Origin: Parelaphostrongylus tenuis
Taxonomy: Eukaryota; Nematoda; Chromadorea; Rhabditida; Metastrongylidae
Assembly: GCA_019055375.1 (NCBI GenBank)
Contig: JAHQIW010000791.1
Location: forward strand, 35,335-99,334
Reading direction: 5' to 3'
Length of the DNA stretch: 64,000 nucleotides
Shown here: one piece after another, positions 33,797-44,450 of the stretch
How positions within the stretch are numbered: position 1 is the first letter of the stretch
Layout: every line of letters begins with the position of its first letter
Program-made: the position numbers and the translations under genes
The notes under the pieces: generated by a model
Told to the model about the DNA's origin: nothing
Databases searched by the model: none
What the model saw: only the letters and a program-made list of their open reading frames with translations

Positions 33797-33893
33797 TTTG
33801 AGTGCTTCGTTTAGACCACGCTCAAATTTCAATAGATCCTTTCATTGCTATTTGAGCCAACTTGTCATGTGGTCTGGTAAGGGCTCTTGTACA

Positions 33894-33936
33894 GCCCGAT
33901 ACACGTGTTTCGTCTTTACAGACTCGTCAGCTGGGC
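33894..33936 (-). ncRNA. Hammerhead ribozyme, A1 left arm, core intact
   Basis: Minus strand: GCCCAG, CTGACGA, stem II GTCT-GTAA-AGAC (4 bp, GNRA-type loop), GAAA, self-complementary ACACGTGT with A at the cleavage position, then TCGGGC. All conserved catalytic bases are present. Stem I has one weak pair and one mismatch next to the core. Confidence 0.8.
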
Positions 33937-34091
33937 AGAACCCGTCGCCTTTCGATCTTTTCATAGTCAGTTGTTGGGTGAAGGTTTCACTTGACATGGA
34001 GTGTAAAGCGTTCGTCTTCGATGACTCTCTATAAGGAGTGTGAGGCTCCCGATAGAACTGACTATGAAAAGATCGAAAGACGACGGGTTCT

Positions 34092-34134
34092 GCCCTGCTG
34101 TCGAGTCTGTAAGGACGAAACACGTGTATCGAGC
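34092..34134 (+). ncRNA. Hammerhead ribozyme, A1 right arm (core mutated)
   Basis: Same layout as the left arm, but the box reads CTGTCGA instead of CTGANGA. Stem II is GTCT-GTAA-GGAC, GAAA and ACACGTGT-A are kept, and stem I is GCCCTG/TCGAGC. Confidence 0.7.
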
Positions 34135-34260
34135 TGTACAAGAGCCCTTAACCAGACCACATGACAAGTTGGCTCAAATAATAATGAAAGGATCTATTGA
34201 CATTTCATTAGAGTATTGCAATCATTCGAAAGCTCAAATCTCTGGCTAGTGCCGTAAGTG

Positions 34261-35136
34261 GCCTTTTTTTTGAAAACACGCTTCTATAACGCTGTGAAAT
34301 TCAAGTTAATATTATGTTTCACATCGGCAGCGCATTTCTACCGTTACTTCGTTGGAAGCACGAAAGAATTTGATTGTGTAGAGAAAATCTCGTAGTAACA
34401 GAGCCATACGCTCAATCTGGTTTTTTTTTGAAAGCGGTCATACATCGAATCTACGGCTTTCAGACACCGCGACTGTAAATTAGCCGGTAAACAAGCGCGG
34501 CGAAAATGTGGAACTCAATCTTATTTTTCCCCTTACATTGCAGTAAAGCCGTTTTCCGAAAAAAAGCATCGCGTTAGAATCACGAAATCTTACGCTATCG
34601 TAAGATTACTACAGTCTAAAAAGAAGAGCTTTGTCTTGCAAGAAACATGCGCGTGTGAAACACAAAAAGCGATAAAGACTTTTTTGAAAAGCCGCTATTT
34701 ATTATGATAGCTAGAAATTTAAGCATTCGAGTGATTATTAACACTCTTATGAAAGCTCTTGTATAGTAAGAGGGATCCCTTCTTCACCCGTGCTGTCTAA
34801 CGCAAAGGTACCGAAAATTCGATTCCGCATAACTGACTAGCTTTGAGTTCCTCTGGACGATAATCCAAAGAATAAGCTGCTGCAGAGTCGCATTTACGAT
34901 CGCATGTGTGTGAAACCAGAGTGCACAGTTTGCCTTCATGGGCATGGGAATATTTGTACGGTATACGGCATTATTTGCATGGTCCCAAATGGACTCTTTG
35001 TGTATGGGAAGCTGTAGAAAAGTTCTGTTCAGGGATAAGGGACTAACGAGAGAACAAAACCACAGCTAAGCAAACACTCTCCTTCAAAAAGTATGCCTGG
35101 GAAGTGAAAACCTAAGAGATTGATTTGGACATTTAC
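34261..35136. other. Non-coding stretch
   Basis: No gene or repeat recognised between the A1 foldback and the candidate exon at 35137. Confidence 0.5.
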
Positions 35137-35252
35137 TGCAACGATCACTGAAATGTAATAAGCAGTCATAACCAGCCAAAAGACCATAGGAATGGTGGGA
35201 ACAATAAAAAGAAGGAGTTTTGAAGTTGAATCAGTTAATTTTTGTTGAGAAT
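35137..35252 (-). CDS. Candidate exon of a multi-pass membrane protein
   Basis: A TTGCTAG acceptor and a GCA/GTAAAT donor bound 116 bases that encode 38 residues with a clear membrane segment (LLLFIVPTIPMVFWLVMTAY). The run recalls the PLLVF-P-FW...YW-MTLLFL membrane segment of choline-transporter-like (SLC44) proteins, but the match is short and made by eye. The surrounding frame stays open on both sides, so the exon could be longer. Confidence 0.35.
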
Positions 35253-35304
35253 CTAGCAATATCCAAGCACGAGGTCGGCCAATTGTTGTCGAAGAAGTCC
35301 GCAC

Positions 35305-36404
35305 ATTGACGTCAATAATGATTAAAAATGACTGGTTAGCTTCCTCAGATTTACAGCACTTAGCGATATTACGAGTGGGTGGATTGCGCTGGTAAAAACG
35401 GCGGCACCCGTAGCAGTACGTTGTGACACTTTTTCATATCTGCTAAGCCATCGTTATGAATTCAATGTTATCGAGACGTGGGCTTGAGAAAGTGTACAGA
35501 GAAATGTGCTTCTGATTATTACAAAAATGAGTAGTATGCTAGACTCTAAAAATTACGATACGTCATAGTGCTTAACTCTGTCCAATGGATTAACATTCTT
35601 CGACGCAATTAGCATTTCTTCTCTAAATTATCACGATGGAGAAACACCATGGGTTCAAGCTTCAGTTTCACGCGACATGACTTCAATGAAGAAATTCACA
35701 GTGTGGGGAATGGTTCGGTGAAATATGAAACGAGGGTATTTTTATCATAGCATCATTGTGCGAGAGTCAGCCAACCATTTTCATGACCTCTTCACAAAGA
35801 ATTCCGATTAAATAGAAGTGAACAGAACGCAATACTAGTGTCATTGAACAGTCTGTGAAGGTCTCGCACGCTTGAATAAACAGAGTTCGAGAAAATCCGT
35901 GTTAGTCTGACTAGGGAAGCGGAAACAGTGAGCGGAAAGAAGAGATGAGGTGAAGATGGAGTGAAGTTTGCGGAATAAAAAGACACTCGAAAAACTCGCT
36001 AAGTAAACACCCATAGAGCTCTTGTAATTCTTGTGACATACCCAATGGAAGCGTTGGCAAACATCACCAATGAGCACAATGGGATTGGGATAAATGAACC
36101 GGAACTATACAATTTGACTGGTTATAAATAACATCTGACATAGGGAATTCAGCGCAGTGGCGCTTATAGCTGTTTGAAGAGCTTAGTTATGCCCAGCAAA
36201 AGGTTGCTTGCTATAATTCTAATCCAAAGGAACCTAATAGAAATTCGAAATTCTTATGCCCTCAAATCAAGCCGCCGTATTTATTTTGATGGTTTTCATA
36301 AATAATGTGGCGTAATGATTGAGTGCCCAGTTATATCTTTTATTCCCAATCTCGTGATTTTTCACTTGACGGCGGTTGCGTAAATCGTCCGTCGTCGTCT
36401 ACCT
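35305..36404. other. Non-coding stretch
   Basis: Open frames at 35792-36077 (minus) overlap one another and lack motifs. Nothing recognised. Confidence 0.5.
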
Positions 36405-36560
36405 TTCATAGGGGAGGGGGGAAGGATTGGATAAAGACGAGAGGCCTGCCCGACTGACGAGGCTGCAAGGCCAAAACACGAGTATCGTGCTGTACAAGAA
36501 CCCACTAACAGACCACATGACATGCTGGCTCAAATAATAATTATGAGATATACTGAGTGC
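36405..36560 (+). mobile_element. Family A element, solo right arm (A2)
   Basis: Only the right-arm half of the foldback is present: a degraded inner part, the hammerhead at 36448-36490, then the outer block TGTACAAGAAC...CAGACCACATGACATG and GGCTCAAATAATAATT. No mirrored left arm lies within reach. Confidence 0.7.
36448..36490 (+). ncRNA. Hammerhead ribozyme, A2 (nearly intact)
   Basis: GCCCGA, CTGACGA, stem II GGCT-GCAA-GGCC, AAAA in place of GAAA, stem III ACACGAGT with one mismatch, A, then TCGTGC. Two changes likely abolish cleavage. Confidence 0.7.
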
Positions 36561-36774
36561 CTAGTGATGCAGTCTACCAGTAAGGAAGATGCTCGTCCAA
36601 CTCTCCTTCAACTCTCTTTTTTAGTCATGTGGGAGCATCTTAATTCGGCCACCATAAACAGTGCAAGGAGATTTGACTCATCAGTATTCTACGACATTCT
36701 TATAGAAGTCAAAACCTTAAGCAGAAGAAGCAACAAGTGAGATATTCAAAGACCTTTGTGGAGGCTTAGTGCGA

Positions 36775-37075
36775 GGAAGCGAGTTGAAGGCAAAAAATGC
36801 TGGGATCTGCACGATAAAAAAATGATAACGCATCTTGTATGAAGTAAAAGAAAATAAATGAGCTTTTCTGTTAAAATTGCTCTTTGTTATATAACGGTAT
36901 TATCAAATGTCATTGCTCAGAGCAGTGGTAGGAACTCCTACTCTTAAGTAATAGTGCAAAACATAAAACGAACAACAGTTGGCCGTTAGTTTCAAGTCTA
37001 TGTTTCTCGTTCGATGCGAGTTTTATTATCGGAAACGAATTGAAGGCAAAAATACTGGAATTCTTAAGGTAGATC
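36775..37075 (+). repeat. Repeat family E, two short terminal fragments
   Basis: GAAGGCAAAAAATGCTGGGATCTGCACG near 36781-36808 and GAAGGCAAAAATACTGGAATTC near 37041-37062 match the 3' end of family E. The rest of the repeat is missing. Confidence 0.4.
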
Positions 37076-37217
37076 TGATAAAGCCTCATAATTGACTGAT
37101 AGTAATTGATAATATAAGTGTTGTAAGAAGGTAAATGGGCTACACGATGGAATAATGAAGCATCTCGTACGCATAAGTAAATTCTTAGTTGAAAAGCTGG
37201 GTTAAAACTAGTAGAAC

Positions 37218-37220
<3 letters not shown>

Positions 37221-37262
<42 letters not shown>
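37221..37262. repeat. (TA)n microsatellite
   Basis: Twenty-one uninterrupted TA units. The open frame across it is a repeat artefact. Confidence 0.95.
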
Positions 37263-37264
<2 letters not shown>

Positions 37265-37861
37265 TCGAATCCCATTATGGCTTGCTCTTTGAAATCAAAT
37301 CATTGCTCAAAAAAGTCACTCTCCTTTTGATGTATACGCAGATAAAGGCGCCATTGCACTGCGTTGAAAACGCCAGAAATGTAAATTTTACAGAAATTAT
37401 TCAATAGAAGTTTGCTTGTTGGCTTTATCTTTGTAGACACAGTAACTAACATCCTACCAGAACACAACCGTCGTCGATTAGTAGGTTAGTAGTAAATGAA
37501 CGATTAGCGGTATCGCATTCTTTTATCGATGATTCTGTTTAACGATTTGATTAGCCTTAACACTATGCTCTATATTAGACGTGATGGAGATTTCACAAGT
37601 TTTGATTCACAATTGATATTTAGTTAAGATTCTATAAATTTGGAAATCTCAACACATATAAATGTTGCTTTTTGTACAGATATGCCGCGGAGAATTTGTC
37701 AGTCGATATGTATATTTCACACGAGCTCGAAGAGTAAACTGCCTATCCACTAGCACTGCTTGGCAAATAATTCTTTGCACTAGACGTCCAATCCTCTCAG
37801 TAAATAATAGATTCTTAGTCTAACAGAACAATTCTGTGGTGCGAAATTAATCCGTAAGAGT
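37263..37861. other. Non-coding stretch
   Basis: Nothing recognised. Confidence 0.5.
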
Positions 37862-37965
37862 TCTCAGATGCAACCAAACCTTGGAATCTGGGATGGGCTT
37901 CGAACTCTTGCCAGTGGCTCAAGTGCTACTTACACATCAAGGCGCCTTTGCTCTATCAGGTCTCC
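37862..37965 (-). repeat. tRNA-derived repeat, family D
   Basis: The minus strand has a pol III A-box-like CTGATAGAGCAAAGGCGCC and a B box AGTTCGAAGCCC spaced as in a tRNA with an extended middle, then CATCCCAGATTCC. Two decayed relatives lie at 21.6-21.76 kb. It is a tRNA-derived SINE or tRNA pseudogene. Confidence 0.5.
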
Positions 37966-38078
37966 AACTAAGTTTCCGAACTTGATCCACAATTTCAAGA
38001 ATTTATTTTTTCAAGTGATCGAAATTATCAAATAACATCAATTGAAGTATTCTCCGTGTAGCTGGATGTAATTCTGCT

Positions 38079-38616
38079 AACGCTGAGCGATATTGTCAGC
38101 AACTGGACCATTGCAATGAAGTAATTCCTCGCCGCCGCCGTCGCCATGTCATGTTGCTTCAGGACAATGAAAGCTCCACGTTGCCAAGAAAACAAGGAAG
38201 AAGTTGACCGATTTGGGCTGGGAGCACTTGGATCATCCACTGCATTTGCCAGATCTGTATCCGTCCAATTTTCATCTCTTCAGATCATTGGAGCAGTGGT
38301 TGGACAAGAAAAAGCGTTTCGAGACATCAATCATTTGTGTCGAGAATTGACTGGTTGGTTTGCAGCGAAGAATAATGAGTTTTATGAGCGCGGAATTGAT
38401 TTGTTGCCGGAGCGTTGGCAGAATTGCATCCAGACGAATCCAGGCAGACGGAGAATACTTTTAATGTTATTTGATACTTTTATTACTTGGAAAAATAAAA
38501 ATTTGGATTTTTGGATCAAGCTCGGAAACTTAGTTGGAGATCTAAGTTTTCTCTCGGAGGTGTATCAATCTATTCAGTATCTGTCAGCAATCACTCAGCA
38601 TGAGCAGGATTGATCT
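38079..38616 (+). pseudogene. mariner transposase fragment, frameshifted
   Basis: The C-terminal half of a mariner (DD34D) transposase. It reads NAERYCQQLDHCNEV, then MLLQDNES with the second catalytic Asp at 38163-38165. After a one-base deletion it continues HVAKKTRKKLTDLGWEHLDH and LPDLYPSNFHLF in another frame, then shifts again into FAAKNNEFYERGIDLLPERW. The third catalytic Asp (family PSDYHLF) is Asn here. The N-terminal DNA-binding half, the first Asp and terminal repeats were not found. It is a dead copy. Confidence 0.85.
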
Positions 38617-39831
38617 AGGGAATACAAATAGGGAGAAATCCCAGCTAAACTAAAGCCGTGGTTGGAATCACACTTATTGACTCTATTCACGTGCGTATTT
38701 AAATGCAGAGATATTCTTAGGAGCTAAGTTGAACTGATGTATGGAAACAGGGCCAGATGTAGTTGACGCCGTTTAGTTAGACTTGGTTAGTATCAGCATA
38801 GTTGGTTTTTTTGGCTTTTGTTATTTTTGCTTAGGTAAACGATAACTGTGTTTTGTGCCCAGAAGGAAGAAACCTTTATTAACGGGATCTCGTGACGTTT
38901 CAAGCATAGATAGAACTGTTGCCTTTTTAAACCTGACAGCGCAAAAAAGCGCAGTGCTCGAGGTTGTCAAACAATCGCTGTATTTGGAAATCATTACGGT
39001 AGAGTAAACGTTGGTTTAACGCGTTGACAACATCGTTGAAATCATCCGTGGCACGCGGCGCCGTTGCGCGGCGAGAGCGACGGCTACAATGACGTTGTAA
39101 TAATTTTCTAATAAAGATTTTTATCATCACTAAAGGTAATTTTGTTGCCAGTAAATGGTGAAATATGATAGAGAATACATCGATAAAGCTATCTGTAGCA
39201 AAAACAATAGCAATGTTCTCTCCTAAAACCTCGAATCATTCGGGATAAGGCAGATACTCACTAAAACTAACTCTGCTTGCAAGACTTTAGCTTTTTTCGC
39301 TAGCATGAAGTGAACTTTGAATCATTCAGCAAAACAAACTTAATGGGAGAATAGGCATTTATCAAGCTATCGAATCACCACGAAAACTTGAATGGAAAAG
39401 AAACAAATAAAGCTATATAATGGCTGGAAATATATCACTTTTCACAACAATGTGCTTTTCCCGCTGAAACATAGACGATTTTTTAGAACATGGGTAATCT
39501 CTTAACTATGAAACTTTTATAGAAGTCTCCTCTGCTATATGTCACTATATGTCACCATTTAGTCACGATAATATCCCTCAGTACCTCACACTACTAAACT
39601 GAATCCCATATTTTCATTAATGGCGTGACGATAAAGACTACCGCCGCGCCGCGCCTATGCATACAGATTGTGTCAACGTGTTAACAAATAAGCACTTAGA
39701 TCGTTCTTTGAGCTAATCACTAATCCTCCAACCCGTCGAACAAACAAACGTTGGAAAAAGACTTTGGTGTTGATCAATCACTTAAGGAGGCATCATGCAT
39801 TTCATTCCATTGTAACATTGTAAAGGTTACT
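38617..39831. other. Non-coding stretch
   Basis: No gene seen. A GC-rich patch near 39050-39100 on the minus strand (Arg-rich frame) has no supported structure. Confidence 0.45.
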
Positions 39832-39905
39832 TACATGCATGTCTAGCCTTTTCAGTAACTTGCGATGGTGCCGATTTATCATGCCAGTGCCTCTTTCCAA
39901 CAATG
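39832..39905 (-). repeat. SINE family C fragment, strongly decayed
   Basis: TGCATGTCTAGCC, CAGTAACTTGCGATGGTGCC and CCAGTGCCTC parallel the inverted SINE body seen at 25108 and 19596. Confidence 0.4.
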
Positions 39906-40584
39906 CAACTTTAATACCAGTCTACTGACATTATGAAACTGGAAGCGTCCATAAGCGCGGAACACGAAATAGAATTAGCGATTACGTGTGCTATAGGGCA
40001 ACTTTTTGTAAGCTTCTGATTACAAAAAGGGAGCATACTGACTTGTTGTGGTGAGACCGAGGAAAGGCCAATTTTCAAGAATCCTAAAAGTATTGGAGTT
40101 TCTTTTGGATTCTTAGGACGTAACCTGGAAAAGAACTTGTAAGCTGCCAACCAAATCTGAAGGGCGGAAAAACTCCGCTTTGAAAAAAGGCGGGCTCTAA
40201 TGCCGATTTGGAACTGCTAAAAGGTATGCATATGGTGATGAATAGGCAGTGCGAGAAAGCTGAGTGCTCCGCCCGATCTTTTTTCTATGAATGTCAGTTG
40301 TAGGAAGACCGCTAAACAAATCTCACTGATTAATGTCGCGTTGCAGGAAGCACCATGTAAGAATTAGTGGATGGCAAAACGTCAGGATCCAAAAGTATTC
40401 CCATACGGGGAATGCCGTCGTAAATGGCAGAGTAGAGTGGGCGATGTTCCTGGCATAAATGATAATGGAATGTCTAGTTTTGAAAGAGTTCGACGAGGAA
40501 ATGAACGGTCAAAAGACCAAAGAGTACCTTCACAATCGATTGTTTCATAGACCTCGCTGGAAACAATATATATCCTGATATCTT
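39906..40584. other. Non-coding stretch
   Basis: Nothing recognised. Confidence 0.45.
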
Positions 40585-40620
40585 GAGCTTATTAATGAGG
40601 TTTGTTATGACATTTATACA

Positions 40621-40664
40621 ACGCTAGACACGTATTTGGGGTTTGCAGCCTCATTAGTAGCACA
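40621..40664 (-). ncRNA. Hammerhead ribozyme, B2 left arm (decayed)
   Basis: Minus strand: GTGCTA, CTAATGA, GGCTGCAAACCC, CAAA, TACGTGT, C, TAGCGT. Stem I (GCTA/TAGC) is kept, but both core boxes carry changes. Confidence 0.55.
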
Positions 40665-41083
40665 ATGCCTAGTATTAAATGGGTATCACAACAGACATCG
40701 TGATAGGCTAAACATATTTTATTAGATTAATCCCTATGATCGACTGTTTTTAAAACCTCGTGTTAAACATTCAAAATAATTCCAAAAAAGAGAGGAGGCC
40801 GAAACCACCGAAACACCGGTGTATGGCCCTGGCATACCAACCTCGTTTAGGCTTGAAACATTCTCTTTTTTATCAGATTATATATAGTTTTGAGTGAGGT
40901 CTACAAAAACAGTCGAATGTAAAGTTATGACTCATTTCACGAGCCAAAAGAGGCCGACTGTAAATCAATGCAATGTCAGGGGGTTTTATCACCTGACATG
41001 AGGTGATTTTGTAAACGATTCGGCGTCGATTTCTTCATATGTATGGGGTATATCACCTGCAAGGGATTAGTTGAACCGAAAAG

Positions 41084-41127
41084 CATGCAACTGATGAGGC
41101 TGCAAAGCCGAAACACGTGTCTAGCAC
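41084..41127 (+). ncRNA. Hammerhead ribozyme, B2 right arm, core intact
   Basis: CTGATGA, stem II GGCT-GCAA-AGCC (4 bp, GNRA loop), GAAA, self-complementary ACACGTGT, cleavage position C, then TAGCAC. The upstream stem I strand (TGCAA) pairs at four of five positions. Confidence 0.8.
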
Positions 41128-41814
41128 GAATAATAGTGTCATACTAGAACTCATGAAAGGCTCAAGATATGTTATCAGACTACAGTCTTATGAGATTTAA
41201 AACCCCACTGAGTCCCAAATTAAAGTATTCGGATGCATTGGAAATAATTTGGCTTGCAAATTTCTACAGAAGACTGGGTTAGAAAGTAACAGAGAGGATC
41301 TTTCTCGAATATCAAAGTTGAAGCAAGTGTACTGTGCCATGATGCTCAAAGTCAACAACTTTACTGCGGCTGGAAAAGAATGCTTTCCAAGAGCTAACTC
41401 TTGCGAAGCGATAGGATGTAGCATCATCATCCTCGGATTAGCGCAGATATCTTCGTCGATATGTCTTTCAACAGCAAAAATGCCGAACCACGTGGAAAGA
41501 ATCGTACCAATGCTTTGCCTATTGCTTTGCCTCCTGATACACTACACCGCTAACCACTGCTATTCCGCCCCTATCCTTGTATGTGACATTTAATAAGCCG
41601 AAACGTAACAATAAATACTAACGAATCTATATCTAGGAATAAAATCAACTTAATTAAGAAAGTTGGTCTATTTTTAAGCATATAAAATGCGACGAAATTT
41701 TCGTTTCAGTTTTAGCATTGCGCTACCGACAGTTTTTCGCCATGTGAGTGCTCTGGGCGTGTGCACCGCCGTATTAGAGTTGCCTTGTATTGTAATGTCT
41801 ACATGTGGTCTTAA

Positions 41815-41975
41815 GATAAAACTCACAGCCCCAGCTCACCAAGCCTTCCTTTCTTGTGGGATCGCCAGTTCGGCATCACACTTCTCTAGGTGGATCTCAG
41901 CATTGGCCTAATAATCGGTGACTTAGTTGAGTGCATGAAGCATCTATCAGATTGGTCAATGCCGCAAACTTTTCA
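41815..41975 (+). repeat. SINE family C, decayed copy
   Basis: CTCACCAAGCCTTCC, GGGATCGCCAG, an altered CTC-AGCATTGGCC block and CATCTATCAGATTGGTCAATGCCG match successive parts of the family body and tail. The tRNA-like head is unrecognisable. Confidence 0.45.
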
Positions 41976-43234
41976 GCTTTCCGGGTATCTGGACTCTATG
42001 TGAACGGCGTTTCGCATAGCTTCATCAACACATTACAAAATCAAATAACATAAATGGGTTTGATTAAAATTTACATCCGTCGTAGTCGAGTGGATTTCAG
42101 AAGTTGAAGGGACATAAAGTGCGTCACTCTTTTGATTTAAGACATTCGATACCTATCGAAAGGTTCCCACGCGTTAGACTGGAATAGACCATCAAGTTAT
42201 CTCTTGGCCAAGCAGATAAGACAGAGGATGAAGCGTTCGTTGCTGACATATCAATTTTAGGTATGTCATGCATTCAACTTCATTAAACAAGCATCACTGA
42301 CGTAATTATGCACATTTGACTTATATAGTGACTTGAGAGAGCATATAAATCTTTCAATTTGATTTCTAGAACGTTATAAAAGGGTATTTTAGACGAACCG
42401 GTCACGTACCGCGCTAGCCAAAGATTTAAGCTTTCGAATGATTACTACACTTCTGTGAGAAGTTCTTGTCTAGCGAATGGGTTCGAATATTCTTTTGGCA
42501 TCTTATTATGGCCAAGAACTCCTAATGTTTTTGAACGAATTTAGAAAGAATTTGGTGTACAATACGCGCCAAAAATCCTAAGAATTACTGCTGTGAGCGA
42601 TGGTCACTTCGCGGAAAGCGTAATCATTGTTAGAGCCGCGTCCAAAATTTTCAAATGAACAACCCACTTTGAAGCAATCTTGGGAAGTGTCGCGTGCAAT
42701 CATGAATTGTGGAAAAGACTCCGCTATAAGGTATTAGTTAGAAAGCTTAGCCTCCAACAAGGAGGAGCATCATTACCACGTTTTGTAACGAACGTTTTCC
42801 GGACAACAACAACTCGGTGGTGAAGTTCACTGTCAACTTTATGTGCGCTTTCAAACAAAATTCTCTTATACTCAATTATTACCGATGGGGAAATTTTTAA
42901 TTGAACACAACTTATAACAAAAACGGCATACGTGCCAGATTCTGTAGTAAAAAAATTTTGGAAACGTCTTTTAAGGTAGAAAATCATTAGTGGTTTCTAT
43001 CAAAATGATACTGAAATAAAGAAAACAGCTTTGGAATTCTTTTCTTTATCGACCATCTTCTGCGACAGAATATAGAGACCATTACAAAAGTCAAATGAGA
43101 TATTGGTTAGACGACGAAGGCAGGTGATTTGCAACAATTAGTTGTACGTCAACTTAAAATGATTTATCAACTTGTCTCGTCCAATACTTTCCTATAAAAA
43201 GCACAAACTCACCTTTTATAACAATTTTGTGTCT
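41976..43234. other. Non-coding stretch upstream of the Penelope-like relic
   Basis: If the element at 43235 were once full length, this region would hold its N-terminal coding part. I could not recognise it. Open frames at 42724-42987 (minus) have no match. Confidence 0.35.
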
Positions 43235-44450
43235 ATCAATTCTTCAGCATCCAAAGTCAGACTACATCAGTCATCAGTTACTCTAGCGGGCCGACGAAGA
43301 GAATAACAAACTTTCTGAGCCTCAAATTATTGGAGTTGTTAGCGTTTATACCAGTTCATCTCCCTACCACCGTAATTTCGTCAGTCATTCTTATATCACT
43401 CTAAACAAACGTCTCGAATGACGCTGCAATACAAGCGATCCTCTGACTGCTGTTAGAAAATGTAGAAAAAATGAAGTTGTGGCTTGCCGATTCAACAACT
43501 TATGACTCTTTTGAAGTAACTATTGAGTTGTTCGATCCAAGTGGTCATGAAGATAATGCAACACGAGGTTGGCATTAGGGCAACGATTAGCACAAAGCCT
43601 TGCTATTGCCTCCATGTTTGAAGTGAAAGCCCCAGATCTTAGTCGTCGCCCATTAATCTACCGTCGATACATAGATGGTGGCTTTGTCTTCCGTTCCACA
43701 CAAAAAAGATGGGCAAATATATGAATTGTTGAATGAAAAGTCCATCAAATATTTTGAGTTTACACAAGAAAACCTCACGGAGAACTGGCTTCCATTCTTA
43801 ACCTTTCCTTTCATTCTTAACCCGCAAAAAAATCACTTGTTGCTTACTTCACAGCAAATAACCATCTTAAATGGCACTAAAAGAACAGCCACCGCGATCA
43901 GGTTAAAAGGGAGAGAAAGGCTCCATGACGAGAACAGTAGTTTGTCAAACCTGAATGGTGAGATACCTTCAGAACTGCTCCTCATAATAAACGGAATATG
44001 TGTCTCTACTAAAAGGCGCCTAAAAAACAGTGGTTTGGGAAACTAGGAATGTAGAAATTCCACTCAGCACATTACGTCGCCAGTTGGTTCGGATCTGTCC
44101 ACATGATTATTGGTGTAAAACAGAGTTTTGTGTGATACGTTTTAATGGTAGAGATGGAGAGCGCACGAAGACAAGTGCATTGTACATGGCCTTCTATAAA
44201 AAAAAGTGTTGATGGACGCACAGGAGAAACTGTGGACCACTTTGGGCACGAATAATTAACCTCTAGTTAAAAAGTCGAGAAGTCGTACAGGTGCTCCTCT
44301 ATACACAATCGAGACAGAGAGACATAATGGTTACGACCCTGAGGTGTTACTGAACATCCTGGGACACGAGTCATATACCTGGATGTGGCAAATCTTTGAA
44401 GCGTTAGAATTAATTTCAAGAGTCCAGGAATGAATACCAAATACAGTGTC
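43235..44450 (+). pseudogene. Penelope-like retroelement: reverse transcriptase and GIY-YIG endonuclease, decayed
   Basis: Frame-shifting stretches read in order like the Penelope-like family: SSGPTKRITNFLSLKLLELL with AFIPVHLPTT, then TNVSNDAAIQAI, RRPLIYRRYIDGGFV (the YIDD catalytic box with the second Asp changed to Gly; first Asp at 43674-43676), ELLNEKSIKYFEFTQENLTE with NWLPFL, and RTATAIRLKGRERL. Downstream the zinc-finger-like linker and GIY-YIG endonuclease follow as CKTEFCVI...ALYMAFYKKKC, then GRTGETVDHFG, GYDPEVLLNILGHES and IFEALEL. Several stops and shifts make it dead. Terminal repeats are not identified. The family assignment is by recognised motif order. Confidence 0.8.

Larger units (their letters stand above)
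33797..34215. mobile_element. Family A hammerhead foldback element, copy A1
   Basis: The left arm, from GACCACGCTCAAATTTCAAT through TTTGAGCCAACTTGTCATGTGG, the hammerhead and AGAACCCGTCG, is mirrored by the right arm ending TTGGCTCAAATAAT and GAAAGGATC. The arms differ at scattered positions. The spacer (about 33980-34060) holds a piece related to the inner part of copy A4. Hammerhead motifs lie at 33894-33936 (minus) and 34092-34134 (plus). The overlapping open frames on both strands are palindrome shadows, not genes. Confidence 0.8.
40585..41185. mobile_element. Family B hammerhead foldback element, copy B2
   Basis: The outer blocks TTGAGCTTATTAATGAGG-TTTGTTATG and CATGAAAGGCTCAAGATATG are inverted. 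They are followed inward by hammerhead motifs at 40621-40664 (minus) and 41084-41127 (plus). The interior right half (about 40890-41080) matches the reverse complement of 50030-50240 in copy B4 over about 200 bases. A further hammerhead-3'-half-like string, GAAACACCGGTGTATGG, lies at 40820-40840. Confidence 0.7.

Noticed and set aside
37160..37275. 121-codon open frame across the TA tract
   Set aside because: The frame is kept open by an alternating TA repeat giving Ile-Tyr; no coding evidence.
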